A stretch of 62,201 nt of DNA, taken from an uncultured Spirochaetales bacterium (GTDB taxonomy: Bacteria > Spirochaetota > Spirochaetia > Sphaerochaetales > Sphaerochaetaceae). The stretch spans positions 1-62,201 of the forward strand of contig CALXXN010000012.1 in the NCBI GenBank assembly GCA_944392695.1, read 5' to 3'. The notes below the pieces were generated by a model, which worked only from the letters and a program-made list of their open reading frames with translations, had not been told where the DNA came from and searched no databases. The position numbers and the translations under genes were made by a program. This document shows, one piece after another, positions 34,222 to 43,245 of the stretch; position 1 is the first letter of the stretch, and every line of letters starts with the position of its first letter.

Positions 34222-35493
34222 TCAGGACCACCATTTGGACATGCGTGCCCTCAAGGAGGCACGGTAGGCATCCCAGTCCGTGATGGGCTTGGCTGCGACG
34301 CCCTCCTCCACTGCGGCCTTGGCCACTGCCACGGCCTCCTCCTCGATCACACGTGGATCGAAGGGCTTGGGCACGATGTAGCCTCGTCCAAAGGAGAAGT
34401 CCTGGCCTCCATAGGCCTTCCTGACCTCCTCAGGCACAGGGCGGCGTGCAAGGTCCGCCAGGGCCTTGGCCGCAGCCATCTTCATACCTTCTGTGATCCG
34501 TGAGGCCCTTACATCAAGCGCACCACGGAAGATGAAGGGGAAGCCCAGCACGTTGTTGATCTGGTTCGGATAGTCGCTGCGTCCTGTAGCCATGACGACA
34601 TCAGACCTGGTGGCCATCGCAAGCGGGTAGCTGATCTCAGGGTCGGGGTTCGCCATGGCGAAGACGACAGGGTCCGCGGCCATTGAAAGGAGCATGTCAG
34701 GAGTGAGGCAGCCTGCGACAGACAGGCCCATGAAGACGTCAGCCCCCTTCACCGCCTCCTCGAGCGTCCTGAGCGTGGTGTCCTGGGCGAAGGAGGCCTT
34801 CTCCTCACTCAGGCCCGCACGCCCTGTATGGATCACACCCTTGCTGTCGAGCATGATGAGGTTCTCCTTCCTGACACCAGCGGCGGTGAACATCCTGGCG
34901 CAGCTGATCCCCGCAGCCCCTGCCCCATTGACGACGACACGCACAGAGGAAATGTCCTTGCCTACAATCGACAGGGCGTTCATAAGCCCCGCCGTGGCAA
35001 TGATCGCCGTGCCATGCTGGTCATCGTGGAAGACCGGGATGTCACACTTCTCAATCAACTCACGCTCAATCCTGAAACACTCAGGCCCCTTGATGTCCTC
35101 AAGGTTGATCCCTCCAAAAGAGGGCGAGATCGCACGCACGATCGCGATGAAACGATCCGGGTCCTTCTCATCAATCTCAATGTCGTAGACATCGATGTCG
35201 GCGAAGCGCTTGAAGAGGACGCCCTTGCCCTCCATGACAGGCTTCGATGCCAGGGCGCCCCTGTCACCAAGACCGAGTATGGCAGTGCCATTGGAGATCA
35301 CGGCGACCAGGTTGCCCTTGTCCGTGTAGCGGTAGGCCGCCTCCCTGTCCTTCTCTATCTCGAGGACGGGCTTCGCAACACCAGGGGTGTAGGCGTAAGA
35401 GAGGTCCTCTGCGCTGGCGCAGGGTTTGGTCGGTACGACGGAGAGCTTGCCCGGCACTCCATCCATGCAATGATATTCCAAGGCCTTGTCCAT
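34222..35493 (-). CDS. maeB: Malic enzyme, short form (malate to pyruvate and CO2)
   Basis: 423 aa, the single-domain bacterial form without a phosphotransacetylase tail. Motifs: [31 protein letters not shown] (Lys and Asp of the active site follow in KPVMEGK), [11 protein letters not shown] (metal site), and [11 protein letters not shown] (NAD(P) fold). ATG 35493 follows an AGGAAGTC site inside GGAGGA; ATG 35505 with TAAGGT upstream is an alternative leaderless start adding four residues. Divergent from the cation exporter. Provides pyruvate and NAD(P)H. Confidence 0.94.
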   Translation of the reverse strand: MDKALEYHCMDGVPGKLSVVPTKPCASAEDLSYAYTPGVAKPVLEIEKDREAAYRYTDKGNLVAVISNGTAILGLGDRGALASKPVMEGKGVLFKRFADIDVYDIEIDEKDPDRFIAIVRAISPSFGGINLEDIKGPECFRIERELIEKCDIPVFHDDQHGTAIIATAGLMNALSIVGKDISSVRVVVNGAGAAGISCARMFTAAGVRKENLIMLDSKGVIHTGRAGLSEEKASFAQDTTLRTLEEAVKGADVFMGLSVAGCLTPDMLLSMAADPVVFAMANPDPEISYPLAMATRSDVVMATGRSDYPNQINNVLGFPFIFRGALDVRASRITEGMKMAAAKALADLARRPVPEEVRKAYGGQDFSFGRGYIVPKPFDPRVIEEEAVAVAKAAVEEGVAAKPITDWDAYRASLRARMSKWWS

Positions 35494-35545
35494 GACTTCC
35501 TCCATAGGCCCCTACCTTAACCCATCAGGGCCCATCCTGTCCAAC

Positions 35546-35574
35546 TTGACGCGTGGATGGGTGCGGATTAACAT
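35546..35574 (+). promoter_or_regulatory. Promoter of the cation exporter gene
   Basis: TTGACG (35546-35551), 17-nt spacer, TAACAT (35569-35574), then 8 nt to ATG 35583: near-consensus -35 with leaderless geometry. Confidence 0.6.
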
Positions 35575-35582
35575 CCCATGCC

Positions 35583-36698
35583 ATGGCCAAGGCAGAAGAG
35601 AGACAGGCAAAGATCACCAGGGTGAGCATCACGTCAATCGTGATGAACATCGCACTCTCCCTCGTGAAGGCCGCGGTAGGTGCGGCCTCGGGATCGGTTG
35701 CGATAATCAATGACGCGGTCAACAATGCGACGGACAGCATATCCTCACTTGTCACCATGGTCTTCTACTCGGTGGGACGCCGCCGTCCCACGCGCAAACA
35801 CCCCCTGGGCTATGGACGTATGGAATACCTCTCAGCCCTGGTCGTGTCCATGCTTGTGATCATGACAGGCTTTGGCTGCCTCTCCTCATCCATCGATGCG
35901 ATCAGGAAGCCACAGGATGTGCGCTTGGACATCTTCGGCTACACGGTGGTCGTGCTGTCGATCATCGCCAAGCTCTTCCTCTCACGCCTCAACAAGAAGG
36001 CGGGGGAGGAGACAGACTCCGACGCCCTGGTCGCAACAGGCAAGGACGCGCTTTCAGATGCCCTTGTCACAGGGCTCACCCTGGTCTCCGCCCTGCTTGT
36101 CCCATTGACAGGCCTCCAACTTGATGGCGTGGTGGGAATCGTCGTCGCCCTCTTCATACTCTGGGCCGGGATCTCGTCGATCCTTGAGACGACCTCATCG
36201 ATCATGGGCGAACGCCCTGATGCTGATACAGTCGCCCTGATCCGCAGCCTCGTCGGCAAGCACCCTCCCCTCAAGGGCGGGTACGACATGATGCTCCACA
36301 ACTACGGACCTGAACGTGTGCTCGGCACTTGCAATGTCGAAGTGCCGATCGATGCCCATGCGGAGGATGTCTTCGATGCGATGACGGATGCCGAGAAGGA
36401 GATCCGGGAGAAGACGGGCATACACATGACCTTCGGACTCTACGCGGTCAACGACTACAGGAGCGATGTCAGGCAGATGAAGGAGGAGGTCCTTGCAGCC
36501 ATGAAGGCGGCCAGCCCCCATGTGCTCTCACTCCATGCCTTCCATGTCCACTTCGACACGAAGACCATCCATTTCGATGTCGTGATCGACTTCCGCGCCC
36601 GCAACCTCAGCCAGCTGTCCGGAATCCTTGAGAAGGCGGTCAACGAACGCTACCCGGACTACAAGGTCGAGTTCACAATGGATCCGGAATATGACTAA
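35583..36698 (+). CDS. Cation diffusion facilitator transporter
   Basis: 371 aa. Six membrane segments to about residue 200, then a cytoplasmic domain longer than usual with a second ferredoxin-like repeat. Metal-site segments read INDAVNNATDS and GKDALSDALVTG, so both sites use Asp/Asn rather than the His of zinc exporters. This points to manganese or iron export (inference). ATG 35583 is chosen because the promoter ends 8 nt upstream and no ribosome binding site is seen. The 3' end overlaps the amidase gene by 4 bp. Confidence 0.9.
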   Translation: MAKAEERQAKITRVSITSIVMNIALSLVKAAVGAASGSVAIINDAVNNATDSISSLVTMVFYSVGRRRPTRKHPLGYGRMEYLSALVVSMLVIMTGFGCLSSSIDAIRKPQDVRLDIFGYTVVVLSIIAKLFLSRLNKKAGEETDSDALVATGKDALSDALVTGLTLVSALLVPLTGLQLDGVVGIVVALFILWAGISSILETTSSIMGERPDADTVALIRSLVGKHPPLKGGYDMMLHNYGPERVLGTCNVEVPIDAHAEDVFDAMTDAEKEIREKTGIHMTFGLYAVNDYRSDVRQMKEEVLAAMKAASPHVLSLHAFHVHFDTKTIHFDVVIDFRARNLSQLSGILEKAVNERYPDYKVEFTMDPEYD

Positions 36699-37411
36699 TA
36701 CAACGAGATGACCACGTCAGCGACCAGGTCTGCGAAATCCTCCTGGAAGGCAGGGTCGCACAGGCGCTCCAGCTCATCGGGATTGGACATGAAGCCCACT
36801 TCTATCAAGACGGCAGGCATCCAGCTCGCATTCAGCACCCAGAGGTCGGAGCTTTTGACACCCCGCATCCGGATGGAGGGGAAGCGCCTGGCAAAGGCCT
36901 GGCAGAGGCGTCCTGCGAGGTCCTCGGAGCAAGAGAAGCAGGCTTCGTTCAATTCCTCATTGTCATAAGAAGCATAAGTCAAGGCGAGGGAATCAGAAGC
37001 ATGCTCATCCAGCATCTGCTGGTCATGTCCAGGCAGCCTGGTGTAGACCTCGAAACCAGAAGCCGTGCTGTTGCCTGCAGAGTTCATATGTATTGATAAA
37101 AGTATTGGATAGCCCCCGGCAGGAAGCTCACTGCTGTTCGCATTGTCACAGCGCTCCTGCAGTGTCAGCGTGCTGTCATCACTACGCGTCAGGCGGACAG
37201 GGACGCCCCTCTCCTCAAGCGCTTCAGCGATCTTCAAGGAGAAGGCAAGTGCAAGGTCCTTCTCAAGCACATCACCTGTCACAGCCCCTGGATCCTCACC
37301 GCCATGCCCAGGGTCGAGCACGACAAGCGAGGGGCCGCCATCGTAGGGCCCGGCCATGAGAGGGGCCAGGCAGGTGGCGGCAAGGAGGAAGGCAAGGAGG
37401 AGCTTCCTCAC
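36695..37411 (-). CDS. N-acetylmuramoyl-L-alanine amidase (Amidase_3)
   Basis: 238 aa exported zinc amidase that cuts the peptide stem from peptidoglycan. A signal peptide (RKLLLAFLLAATCLAPLMA) is followed at once by the catalytic domain: VLDPGHGGEDPGA (first His), LEKDLALAF (Glu), SIHMNSA (second His) and a late IEVGFMSNPDE (catalytic Glu). It starts at GTG 37411, which overlaps the upstream stop as GTGA; the longer reading frame has no homology. Last gene of the proA operon. Confidence 0.93.
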   Translation of the reverse strand: MRKLLLAFLLAATCLAPLMAGPYDGGPSLVVLDPGHGGEDPGAVTGDVLEKDLALAFSLKIAEALEERGVPVRLTRSDDSTLTLQERCDNANSSELPAGGYPILLSIHMNSAGNSTASGFEVYTRLPGHDQQMLDEHASDSLALTYASYDNEELNEACFSCSEDLAGRLCQAFARRFPSIRMRGVKSSDLWVLNASWMPAVLIEVGFMSNPDELERLCDPAFQEDFADLVADVVISLY

Positions 37412-38334
37412 TGCCCGCCCTCTGGAAGCTTCCAGTCCTTGATCAAGGTGAAGAAGTCTGTCTTCTGGAGGATCGTCTGCTTGGTCTTGACCTCCTCTTT
37501 CAACAGCTGCTTGTCGACATAGGGCTTCCACTTCTCTACGACGTTCTTGCCGGCGATCCTGTGGACCGAGAGCGCCCTGGTGTAAGCCCTCTCCATGCCC
37601 TCGCAGTCCGAGAGGTCCTCTATGACAGAATGCTTGTCCGTGAAGCGCACCGCAAAATCACTCATCGTGAATATGGGGAAGCCATAGAGGTGGCAACGCG
37701 TACCATAATCGAAGAGCTGGTAGAACTCCCCGCTAATCTCCTCATCATAGCCACGCAGGCGCTGGAAGAGCGCCCTGTCGTACAGTCCTATGCCCATCAC
37801 TGGATAGAGGTTCATCGACAACGAGCCAGGCTCAAGGGCAGGCATGGCAGAGATGGGCTCTATCCTCCTGCCCTTCAGATAGGGGGCGCGCAAGGTAGGC
37901 ATGAGCTCCATGTCCTGGTTCAGCATGACCGGTGCCAGCATCGCAGGGTGGCTCTTGTCAGCCATGAGCTTCATCAGCTCCGCCCCATCGAAGCCAAGGA
38001 CCTGCATGTCGCTCCTGACGACGAGGAAGTAGGAGGCATAGCATTCATCCGCGAAGGCGTTGATCATCTCCCCTACTGAGACAGCTGACTTGAAGCAGAT
38101 GAAGGTCACATCAGGATAGGCAGTCCCCAGGCCGCCCTCCTCGAAGCTGTCCTCAAGTGTGATCACATGGAGCGTGCAGTTCATGTTCTCCATGTACCAC
38201 TCGAGGCTTGAGCGCAGGACCTCCGGGGTGGAGAGGTCGAGTATGCCAATCGAGAGCTGCTGCTGGCGGTAGAGGGCCGAGATCCTCATCCCGACATCCT
38301 GCCTCCGCTGTATCGTCTTATAATGTTGTCTCAT
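37408..38334 (-). CDS. Glycosyltransferase-like (GT-A fold) protein, function unknown
   Basis: 308 aa, cytoplasmic. The layout resembles family 2 glycosyltransferases: a first strand SIGILDLSTPEVLRSSLEWYM, a mid-protein Asp-containing segment YFLVVRSDMQVLGFDG, and later MGIGLYDRALFQRLRGYDEEISGEF, comparable to the acceptor-side loop. No DxD is evident. The pattern suggests a sugar-nucleotide enzyme, but this is weak. ATG 38334 overlaps proB by 17 bp, between proB and the amidase, so a role in envelope glycans is possible. Confidence 0.55.
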   Translation of the reverse strand: MRQHYKTIQRRQDVGMRISALYRQQQLSIGILDLSTPEVLRSSLEWYMENMNCTLHVITLEDSFEEGGLGTAYPDVTFICFKSAVSVGEMINAFADECYASYFLVVRSDMQVLGFDGAELMKLMADKSHPAMLAPVMLNQDMELMPTLRAPYLKGRRIEPISAMPALEPGSLSMNLYPVMGIGLYDRALFQRLRGYDEEISGEFYQLFDYGTRCHLYGFPIFTMSDFAVRFTDKHSVIEDLSDCEGMERAYTRALSVHRIAGKNVVEKWKPYVDKQLLKEEVKTKQTILQKTDFFTLIKDWKLPEGGQ

Positions 38335-39445
38335 CGCCAACCACCAGGTCCTCGGGACGGAAGATGCACCAGTCCCCATGATCGACACCGAAGAGGGTGT
38401 CGACCTCATCACTATGACGGCCCATCATCCGGCTGATCGCCGTGCTGTCGAAGCCTGTCACCGCCTTTCCAAAGGTGGTCCCATCAGGTCCAAGGACCTT
38501 GATCACATCACCTTCATCGAAGACACCCTGGACCCCGATGACACCAGAAGGAAGCAGGCTGCGCTTCTTCTTCAAGGCCTCGAGCGCCCCCTCATCAACA
38601 ACCACGGCACCTTGATGGCTGTTGTTGATGATCCAGCGCTGGCGCTGTGTCAGGGCCGCATGTGGGTGGAACCAGGTGCCTACCTCCTCACCCCTCGCAA
38701 TCGCGGCAAGTACGCCCTCCTTGTATCCAGAGGCGATCACTGTCGCACAGGAGGCCATGGAGGCGATCCTGGCTGCCAGCACCTTGGTCTTCATACCTCC
38801 TGTCGAGAAGGTCGAGCCCGCACCCTTGGCCCAGGAGAGCACCTCATCGTCGATCTCATCGACTTCCGTCACCAGATGGGCATCAGGATCCTTCTTCGGG
38901 TTCCCGGTATAAAGTCCGTCGATATCAGTCAGGAGGACCAGGAGTCCTGCGTCCATCTTGCTTGCGACCATGGCGCTCATCCTGTCGTTGTCACCGAAGG
39001 CGCTGCCGATCTCAGCCGTCGATACGACGTCGTTCTCATTGAAGATCGGGACGACACCCATCGACAGCAGGGTCGCGACAGAGGCGCGCAGGTTGTTGTA
39101 GGTCTTCCTGTTGTTCATGTCATTACGTGTCAGGAGGACCTGGGCGGTCAGTATGCCTTCCTTCCTGAAGGCATCCCTGTAATGGCTCATCAATATGGGC
39201 TGGCCGATGGCGGCACAGGCCTGGCGCATGGGGATGTGGACGACCTTGTTGCGATGGCCTAGTTCCTTGGCGCCAAGGCCGATGGCCCCACTGGTGACCA
39301 GGATGACCTGGAAGCCCATGCCCTTGAGCTCTGCGATCTGATGGCAGATGTCCTCCACCCTCTTCCTGTCGATGCCCTCCTCGCTGGAGAGGAGGTTCGT
39401 GCCCACCTTGACCACGATGCGCTTCACGCGTGAGAAGTCCCTCAT
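38318..39445 (-). CDS. proB: Glutamate 5-kinase
   Basis: 375 aa. Phosphorylates glutamate, the first step to proline. Amino-acid kinase domain 1-260 (VVKVGTNLLSS, VTSGAIGLG, NENDVVSTAE, FGDNDRMSAMVA, LLTDIDGLYTGNP, GTGGMKTK-like STGGMKTK) and a C-terminal PUA domain (about 280-375). ATG 39445 overlaps the proA stop (ATGA), so the two enzymes of this labile intermediate are made together. Feedback by proline is known for the family. Confidence 0.96.
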   Translation of the reverse strand: MRDFSRVKRIVVKVGTNLLSSEEGIDRKRVEDICHQIAELKGMGFQVILVTSGAIGLGAKELGHRNKVVHIPMRQACAAIGQPILMSHYRDAFRKEGILTAQVLLTRNDMNNRKTYNNLRASVATLLSMGVVPIFNENDVVSTAEIGSAFGDNDRMSAMVASKMDAGLLVLLTDIDGLYTGNPKKDPDAHLVTEVDEIDDEVLSWAKGAGSTFSTGGMKTKVLAARIASMASCATVIASGYKEGVLAAIARGEEVGTWFHPHAALTQRQRWIINNSHQGAVVVDEGALEALKKKRSLLPSGVIGVQGVFDEGDVIKVLGPDGTTFGKAVTGFDSTAISRMMGRHSDEVDTLFGVDHGDWCIFRPEDLVVGDETTL

Positions 39446-40725
39446 AGCGGCAGCTCCTTGTGGAGGAAGCGGCTCCTGCCCTCGGCGTAGTCCTTGACGA
39501 CCTGGCCACTGCCAGAGAGCTGCCACTTGGTCGTCGTCAGGCCCTCGAGGCCCACAGGCCCGCGGGCATGGATCTTGCTCGTGGAGATGCCGACCTCAGC
39601 CCCAAGACCGAAGCGGAACCCGTCTGCGAAGCGCGTCGAGCAGTTGCAGAAGACATCAGCCGAGTCGACCTCGTGGAAGAAACGCTGCTTGAGCGCCTCA
39701 TCCTGGCAGACGATGGCATCGGTATGATGGGATGAATGTCTTGCGATATGACCGATGGCCTCATCCGCCGATGCGACCACCTTGATGGCACATTCAAGGG
39801 CCAGGTACTCCCTGTCCCAGTCCTCATCAGTGGCATGGCAGGCATGGCCACAGCCTCCAATGATGGAATATGAGGCCTCGTCACAGTGCATCTCCACAGG
39901 GAAGGATGCGAAGGCCTCGGCAAGGCGTGGAAGGAATGAAGCAGCAATGTCCTGATGAACAAGGACCGTCTCAACCGCATTGCAGGCGGCAGGGTACTGG
40001 GTCTTGCTGTCGACGACGATCTTGACAGCTTCATCAGGGTCTGCGCTCTTGTCGACATAGACTGAGCAGATGCCATCAGCATGCCCCATCACTGGAATGT
40101 GCGTATGGTCCATGACATAGCGGACAAAGGCGTTGGAGCCACGTGGTATGACAAGGTCGACCAGGCCCTCCATGGAGAGCATCTCATCGACATCGCCATG
40201 GCTTGAGAGCAACATGAGCCAGGGAGCTCCATCAAGACAGTCCCTGATGATGTCGACGATGGCCCTGTTCGTCCTGTCAGCCTCACGGCCACCCTTCAAC
40301 ACCAGTCCGTTGGCGGACTTGAGAGCAAGGGAGACGATTTGGACCAGGGCATCAGGGCGGGCTTCGAAGACCATGCCTATGACACCAAGAGGATAGGTCA
40401 CCTTCTCAAGCACCAGGCCCTCATCCAGGAGCCTACGCTCCTTGACCCGTCCGACAGGGCATGGCAGGGCGGCGACCGCCCTCAAGCCCTCGATCGCACC
40501 ATCAAGCTTGCCCTCAGAGAGCGTCAACCTGTGCAGCAGGGCATCAGGGATCTTCCCACGGGAGGCTTCGATGTCGGCCTCATTGGCCGCGCGGATAGCA
40601 CCCCGCCTCTTGTCGAGCGCATCAGCGAGGCGGCAGAGCATGCCGCTACGCTCCTCATCCGTCAACAGTGAAAGTGACAAGGCCGCTTCCCTCAGGAGGC
40701 CATACTTCCTTTCGTCGTCATGCAT
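39442..40725 (-). CDS. proA: Gamma-glutamyl phosphate reductase
   Basis: 427 aa aldehyde-dehydrogenase-fold enzyme converting glutamyl-5-phosphate to the semialdehyde with NADPH. Motifs: YPLGVIGMVFEARPDALVQI, KGGREADRTN, and catalytic Cys in YPAACNAVETVLVH. First gene of proA-proB-glycosyltransferase-like-amidase, all joined by overlaps. The promoter at 40732-40760 predicts a leaderless start at ATG 40725. Proline could matter for osmotic balance, but no osmotic control element is visible. Confidence 0.96.
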   Translation of the reverse strand: MHDDERKYGLLREAALSLSLLTDEERSGMLCRLADALDKRRGAIRAANEADIEASRGKIPDALLHRLTLSEGKLDGAIEGLRAVAALPCPVGRVKERRLLDEGLVLEKVTYPLGVIGMVFEARPDALVQIVSLALKSANGLVLKGGREADRTNRAIVDIIRDCLDGAPWLMLLSSHGDVDEMLSMEGLVDLVIPRGSNAFVRYVMDHTHIPVMGHADGICSVYVDKSADPDEAVKIVVDSKTQYPAACNAVETVLVHQDIAASFLPRLAEAFASFPVEMHCDEASYSIIGGCGHACHATDEDWDREYLALECAIKVVASADEAIGHIARHSSHHTDAIVCQDEALKQRFFHEVDSADVFCNCSTRFADGFRFGLGAEVGISTSKIHARGPVGLEGLTTTKWQLSGSGQVVKDYAEGRSRFLHKELPL

Positions 40726-40731
40726 GGCCTA

Positions 40732-40760
40732 AGAATAGCGGATCCGGGGAGACTTCTCAA
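40732..40760 (-). promoter_or_regulatory. Promoter of the proA operon
   Basis: Reverse strand TTGAGA (40755-40760), 17-nt spacer, TATTCT (40732-40737), 6 nt to ATG 40725. The -35 overlaps the last codons of the 68-aa gene upstream. Confidence 0.6.
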
Positions 40761-40963
40761 TAATCGTCACTTGCCAGGGCAAGGCCCAGCACAAGGGGGA
40801 AGCTGATTGCGACCAGGGCACCATCCCCCAGTCGGTTCAAAAGCCACACCAGTACGGTCAAAACAGCGATAAGGGCTAAGGCGAAAGCCGTGCCACCCCG
40901 GGCATAGGCAACGGGGTGGCTACCGAAGAAGCCGTATTCGAAGACTTGTTTCTTCTTATCCAT
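40757..40963 (-). CDS. Small membrane protein, 68 aa
   Basis: A short charged N-terminus (MDKKKQVFEYGFFGSH) followed by two hydrophobic stretches (about 24-43 and 48-63). No family recognised. GGGAG lies about 8 nt before ATG 40963. Same strand as proA and 31 bp before it, but proA seems to have its own promoter. Confidence 0.65.
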   Translation of the reverse strand: MDKKKQVFEYGFFGSHPVAYARGGTAFALALIAVLTVLVWLLNRLGDGALVAISFPLVLGLALASDDY

Positions 40964-41021
40964 ATCCACACTCCCATCAAGCACAGCTTAGCACGGGTTT
41001 GTGGAGAGACCTGCAAAATCT

Positions 41022-42536
41022 TCACACAAGTCCTTCTGAGGCGAAGAAGCTGTCCACAGCCTCAAGGACGCCACCTGCGATGGCACGTGCCTTGTCAGAG
41101 GGGCTCTGGTAGTCGACCGAAGCCCCCCTGGGGTCGACATCGGCGATCTTGAAGCCCTCTGTGACGGCAAGACCATCGTGGAGCATCCCACGCACCATGC
41201 CGTCTATCAGGCTGCGCTGTGGTCGCCCATCGACATAGGCGATCACCTCACCTGCCTTGACGAGGTCACCAAAGGTCTTCACACCCTTGAAGAGGCCAGG
41301 ACCATCACTCCGGACCACCCGGTCAACAGAGTGACCTGCGACCTCGCCTGGGATTCCTGTGTTTGGAGCGGCGGATCCAGACCTGATCACACGCCCAAGG
41401 TCATGACCACGCTTAGTCTCTATGACGAGGTCGACATCCCTACCCGCCTCGAAGCCAGGTCCAAGGGCGATCACAAGCGGAGCCATGCCGATCCTTGTGC
41501 CAAGATTCTTCTTCGCTATGATGGCGTCGATGACGACAGTGGGATGCAGGATATCAATAGCCTTGGCATCGGGGTCGGCAAGCACAGGCACAAGCCCTTC
41601 ATCGAGTACGGTGAAGCAGTCCTTCACATCATCAACCCTGCGTGCACGGACGCCATCAACCTCCCACTCACCCTCGTACATCGCCTCTGCGAAGCTTACA
41701 TTGCGCCTGACCTGGGTCGGCTGTGGGACTTCCAATGCAACGACCTGGTAGCCTGCGCGGTGGAGCTTGATGATCGTGGCTGTCGCAAGATCCCCCGCCC
41801 CTCTCACGACGATGAGGCGGCGCAGCCTGTCAGCAAGAGATGAGCCGCTTGATGATGAGCGCACACGCATCACCTCGGCCGTGATGGCGACAGCGAGCTC
41901 CTCTGGGGTCTCCGCTTTTATATCAAGCCCTATTGGCATGTTCACCCCAGCTTTCACACCACCCTTTTTCAAGAGACGGCGGCGGGATGAGACGGAGCCC
42001 ACATAGAAACACCCGGACAAATCAACGACAGATGAAATCACATCATAGTCATGGGCGGTGAGTATGAAGGCGGTGTCGCTGTCAGCCTTGAAGTCCTTGA
42101 AGACCTCCTGCCAGCTGCCACCCACATGGACTTCTGCGGCAAAGGGGACATCGCCCACTGGATGTATGTCGTAGATGTAAACCGCATAACCCACGCTGAA
42201 GAGCAGCGGGGCCAGGGCCTGGCCCACATGACCATAGCCTACGATGCAAGCCTTCTTTATTGGATTGACGACGTCTATCATGAGTTCCACCTCCCCGCTT
42301 GGCATCTGGACGCTGAGCCTGCGTCCACGACCTTCCCTGATCGCAGCCACTGCGGCCTCCACAGCCTTCGACTCGATCAAGTGGCCACCGACTGTAGAGA
42401 CGATGCCGCCCTCCTCATCGACCAGCATGCGCCCACTCCTGCGTGGGACGACCGCGTTGGCCCCTATGATCGTCACAATGGCGAAGGGAAGGTTCAACGC
42501 CTCCCTCCTCGCCGCCTCAGCGAAGATGGCATCCAT
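41022..42536 (-). CDS. XdhC-YqeB fusion: maturation factor for (selenium-dependent) molybdenum hydroxylases
   Basis: 504 aa. Residues 1-225 are XdhC-like: an N-terminal XdhC/CoxI segment (STVGGHLIESKAVEAA) and a Rossmann domain (ACIVGYGHVGQALAPLL, YVGSVSSRR). Residues about 235-504 match YqeB, the EF2563-type protein of selenium-dependent hydroxylase loci (VVRGAGDLATATIIKLHRAG, APLVIALGPGFEAG, DLVIETKRGHDLG). XdhC proteins load sulfurated molybdenum cofactor; YqeB is linked to the labile-selenium form. It overlaps yqeC by 20 bp. No hydroxylase structural gene is in the window. Confidence 0.85.
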   Translation of the reverse strand: MDAIFAEAARREALNLPFAIVTIIGANAVVPRRSGRMLVDEEGGIVSTVGGHLIESKAVEAAVAAIREGRGRRLSVQMPSGEVELMIDVVNPIKKACIVGYGHVGQALAPLLFSVGYAVYIYDIHPVGDVPFAAEVHVGGSWQEVFKDFKADSDTAFILTAHDYDVISSVVDLSGCFYVGSVSSRRRLLKKGGVKAGVNMPIGLDIKAETPEELAVAITAEVMRVRSSSSGSSLADRLRRLIVVRGAGDLATATIIKLHRAGYQVVALEVPQPTQVRRNVSFAEAMYEGEWEVDGVRARRVDDVKDCFTVLDEGLVPVLADPDAKAIDILHPTVVIDAIIAKKNLGTRIGMAPLVIALGPGFEAGRDVDLVIETKRGHDLGRVIRSGSAAPNTGIPGEVAGHSVDRVVRSDGPGLFKGVKTFGDLVKAGEVIAYVDGRPQRSLIDGMVRGMLHDGLAVTEGFKIADVDPRGASVDYQSPSDKARAIAGGVLEAVDSFFASEGLV

Positions 42537-43218
42537 AAACCCTGTCCTCCCTCAAGGAGCCCAGCACCAATGGCACAGGGCACTCGATACGGCTGATGTC
42601 AGGCTGTACTTCATCAGCTTGGTTGATCAAAAGCACAGTACGTCCAACACGACCCTTCAATGCACCCTCGGGTGAGGCGGTCAAGGCTGACACGAAAGCC
42701 TCATCAACCATTTCACGTCCTTCGTAACCAAAGCAGACATTGTCAGCCATGTCGCCAAAGGCCGTGGCTCCGATGATGGCAAGCACCGCATCCGTCCCTT
42801 CCAGGATCACGGGATCGCGGGAAGTGTGCATCTTCAACGGCAAGCCCTTCGAACCATCCGCTTCGATGATGACAACATCGAAGCGTGGCAAGAGCAATGA
42901 CAAGACCTCAAGGCGTGGACTCACCATCTTCTTCGGATCCATCAAGGCTTGTTCAGCATAAAGGGCGCTACGTCCCGGGACAGGCTCATACAACAAGGCA
43001 TCAGGTTCTGATGAGATGACATCATCCACACCATAATCAAGGAGCCTTGCGCTCCGGATCTTCGTCGTCGTGGTCAGGAGGACGCTCTTCCCGCAGTCCC
43101 TGAAGTGGCGTCCAAGGGCCATCATGGCGCTCGTCTTGCCACCCGCCCCGGTGATCGACAGCACTCCCCTGCCCTCTGGCAGCAGCATGCCTGCAAGCAG
43201 GCTTGTCAGTTTTTCCAT
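42517..43218 (-). CDS. yqeC: YqeC: putative selenium-dependent hydroxylase accessory protein
   Basis: 233 aa P-loop protein. VLSITGAGGKTSAMMALG (about 19-36) is the nucleotide-binding loop, TTTTKI follows, and EADGSKGLPLKMH is the family signature. YqeC travels with YqeB in organisms with selenium-dependent molybdenum hydroxylases; its reaction is not established. A TGT-TAGAAT -10 lies 7 nt before ATG 43218, so it heads a two-gene yqeC/xdhC-yqeB operon. Confidence 0.88.
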   Translation of the reverse strand: MEKLTSLLAGMLLPEGRGVLSITGAGGKTSAMMALGRHFRDCGKSVLLTTTTKIRSARLLDYGVDDVISSEPDALLYEPVPGRSALYAEQALMDPKKMVSPRLEVLSLLLPRFDVVIIEADGSKGLPLKMHTSRDPVILEGTDAVLAIIGATAFGDMADNVCFGYEGREMVDEAFVSALTASPEGALKGRVGRTVLLINQADEVQPDISRIECPVPLVLGSLREDRVYGCHLR

Positions 43219-43225
43219 GATGCTG

Positions 43226-43234
43226 ATTCTAACA
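43226..43234 (-). promoter_or_regulatory. Extended -10 of yqeC
   Basis: Reverse strand TGT-TAGAAT (hexamer 43226-43231), 7 nt before ATG 43218; no good -35. The 14-bp sequence around it recurs at 44745-44758 upstream of trkH. Confidence 0.45.
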
Positions 43235-43245
43235 CCAAACGGGGC

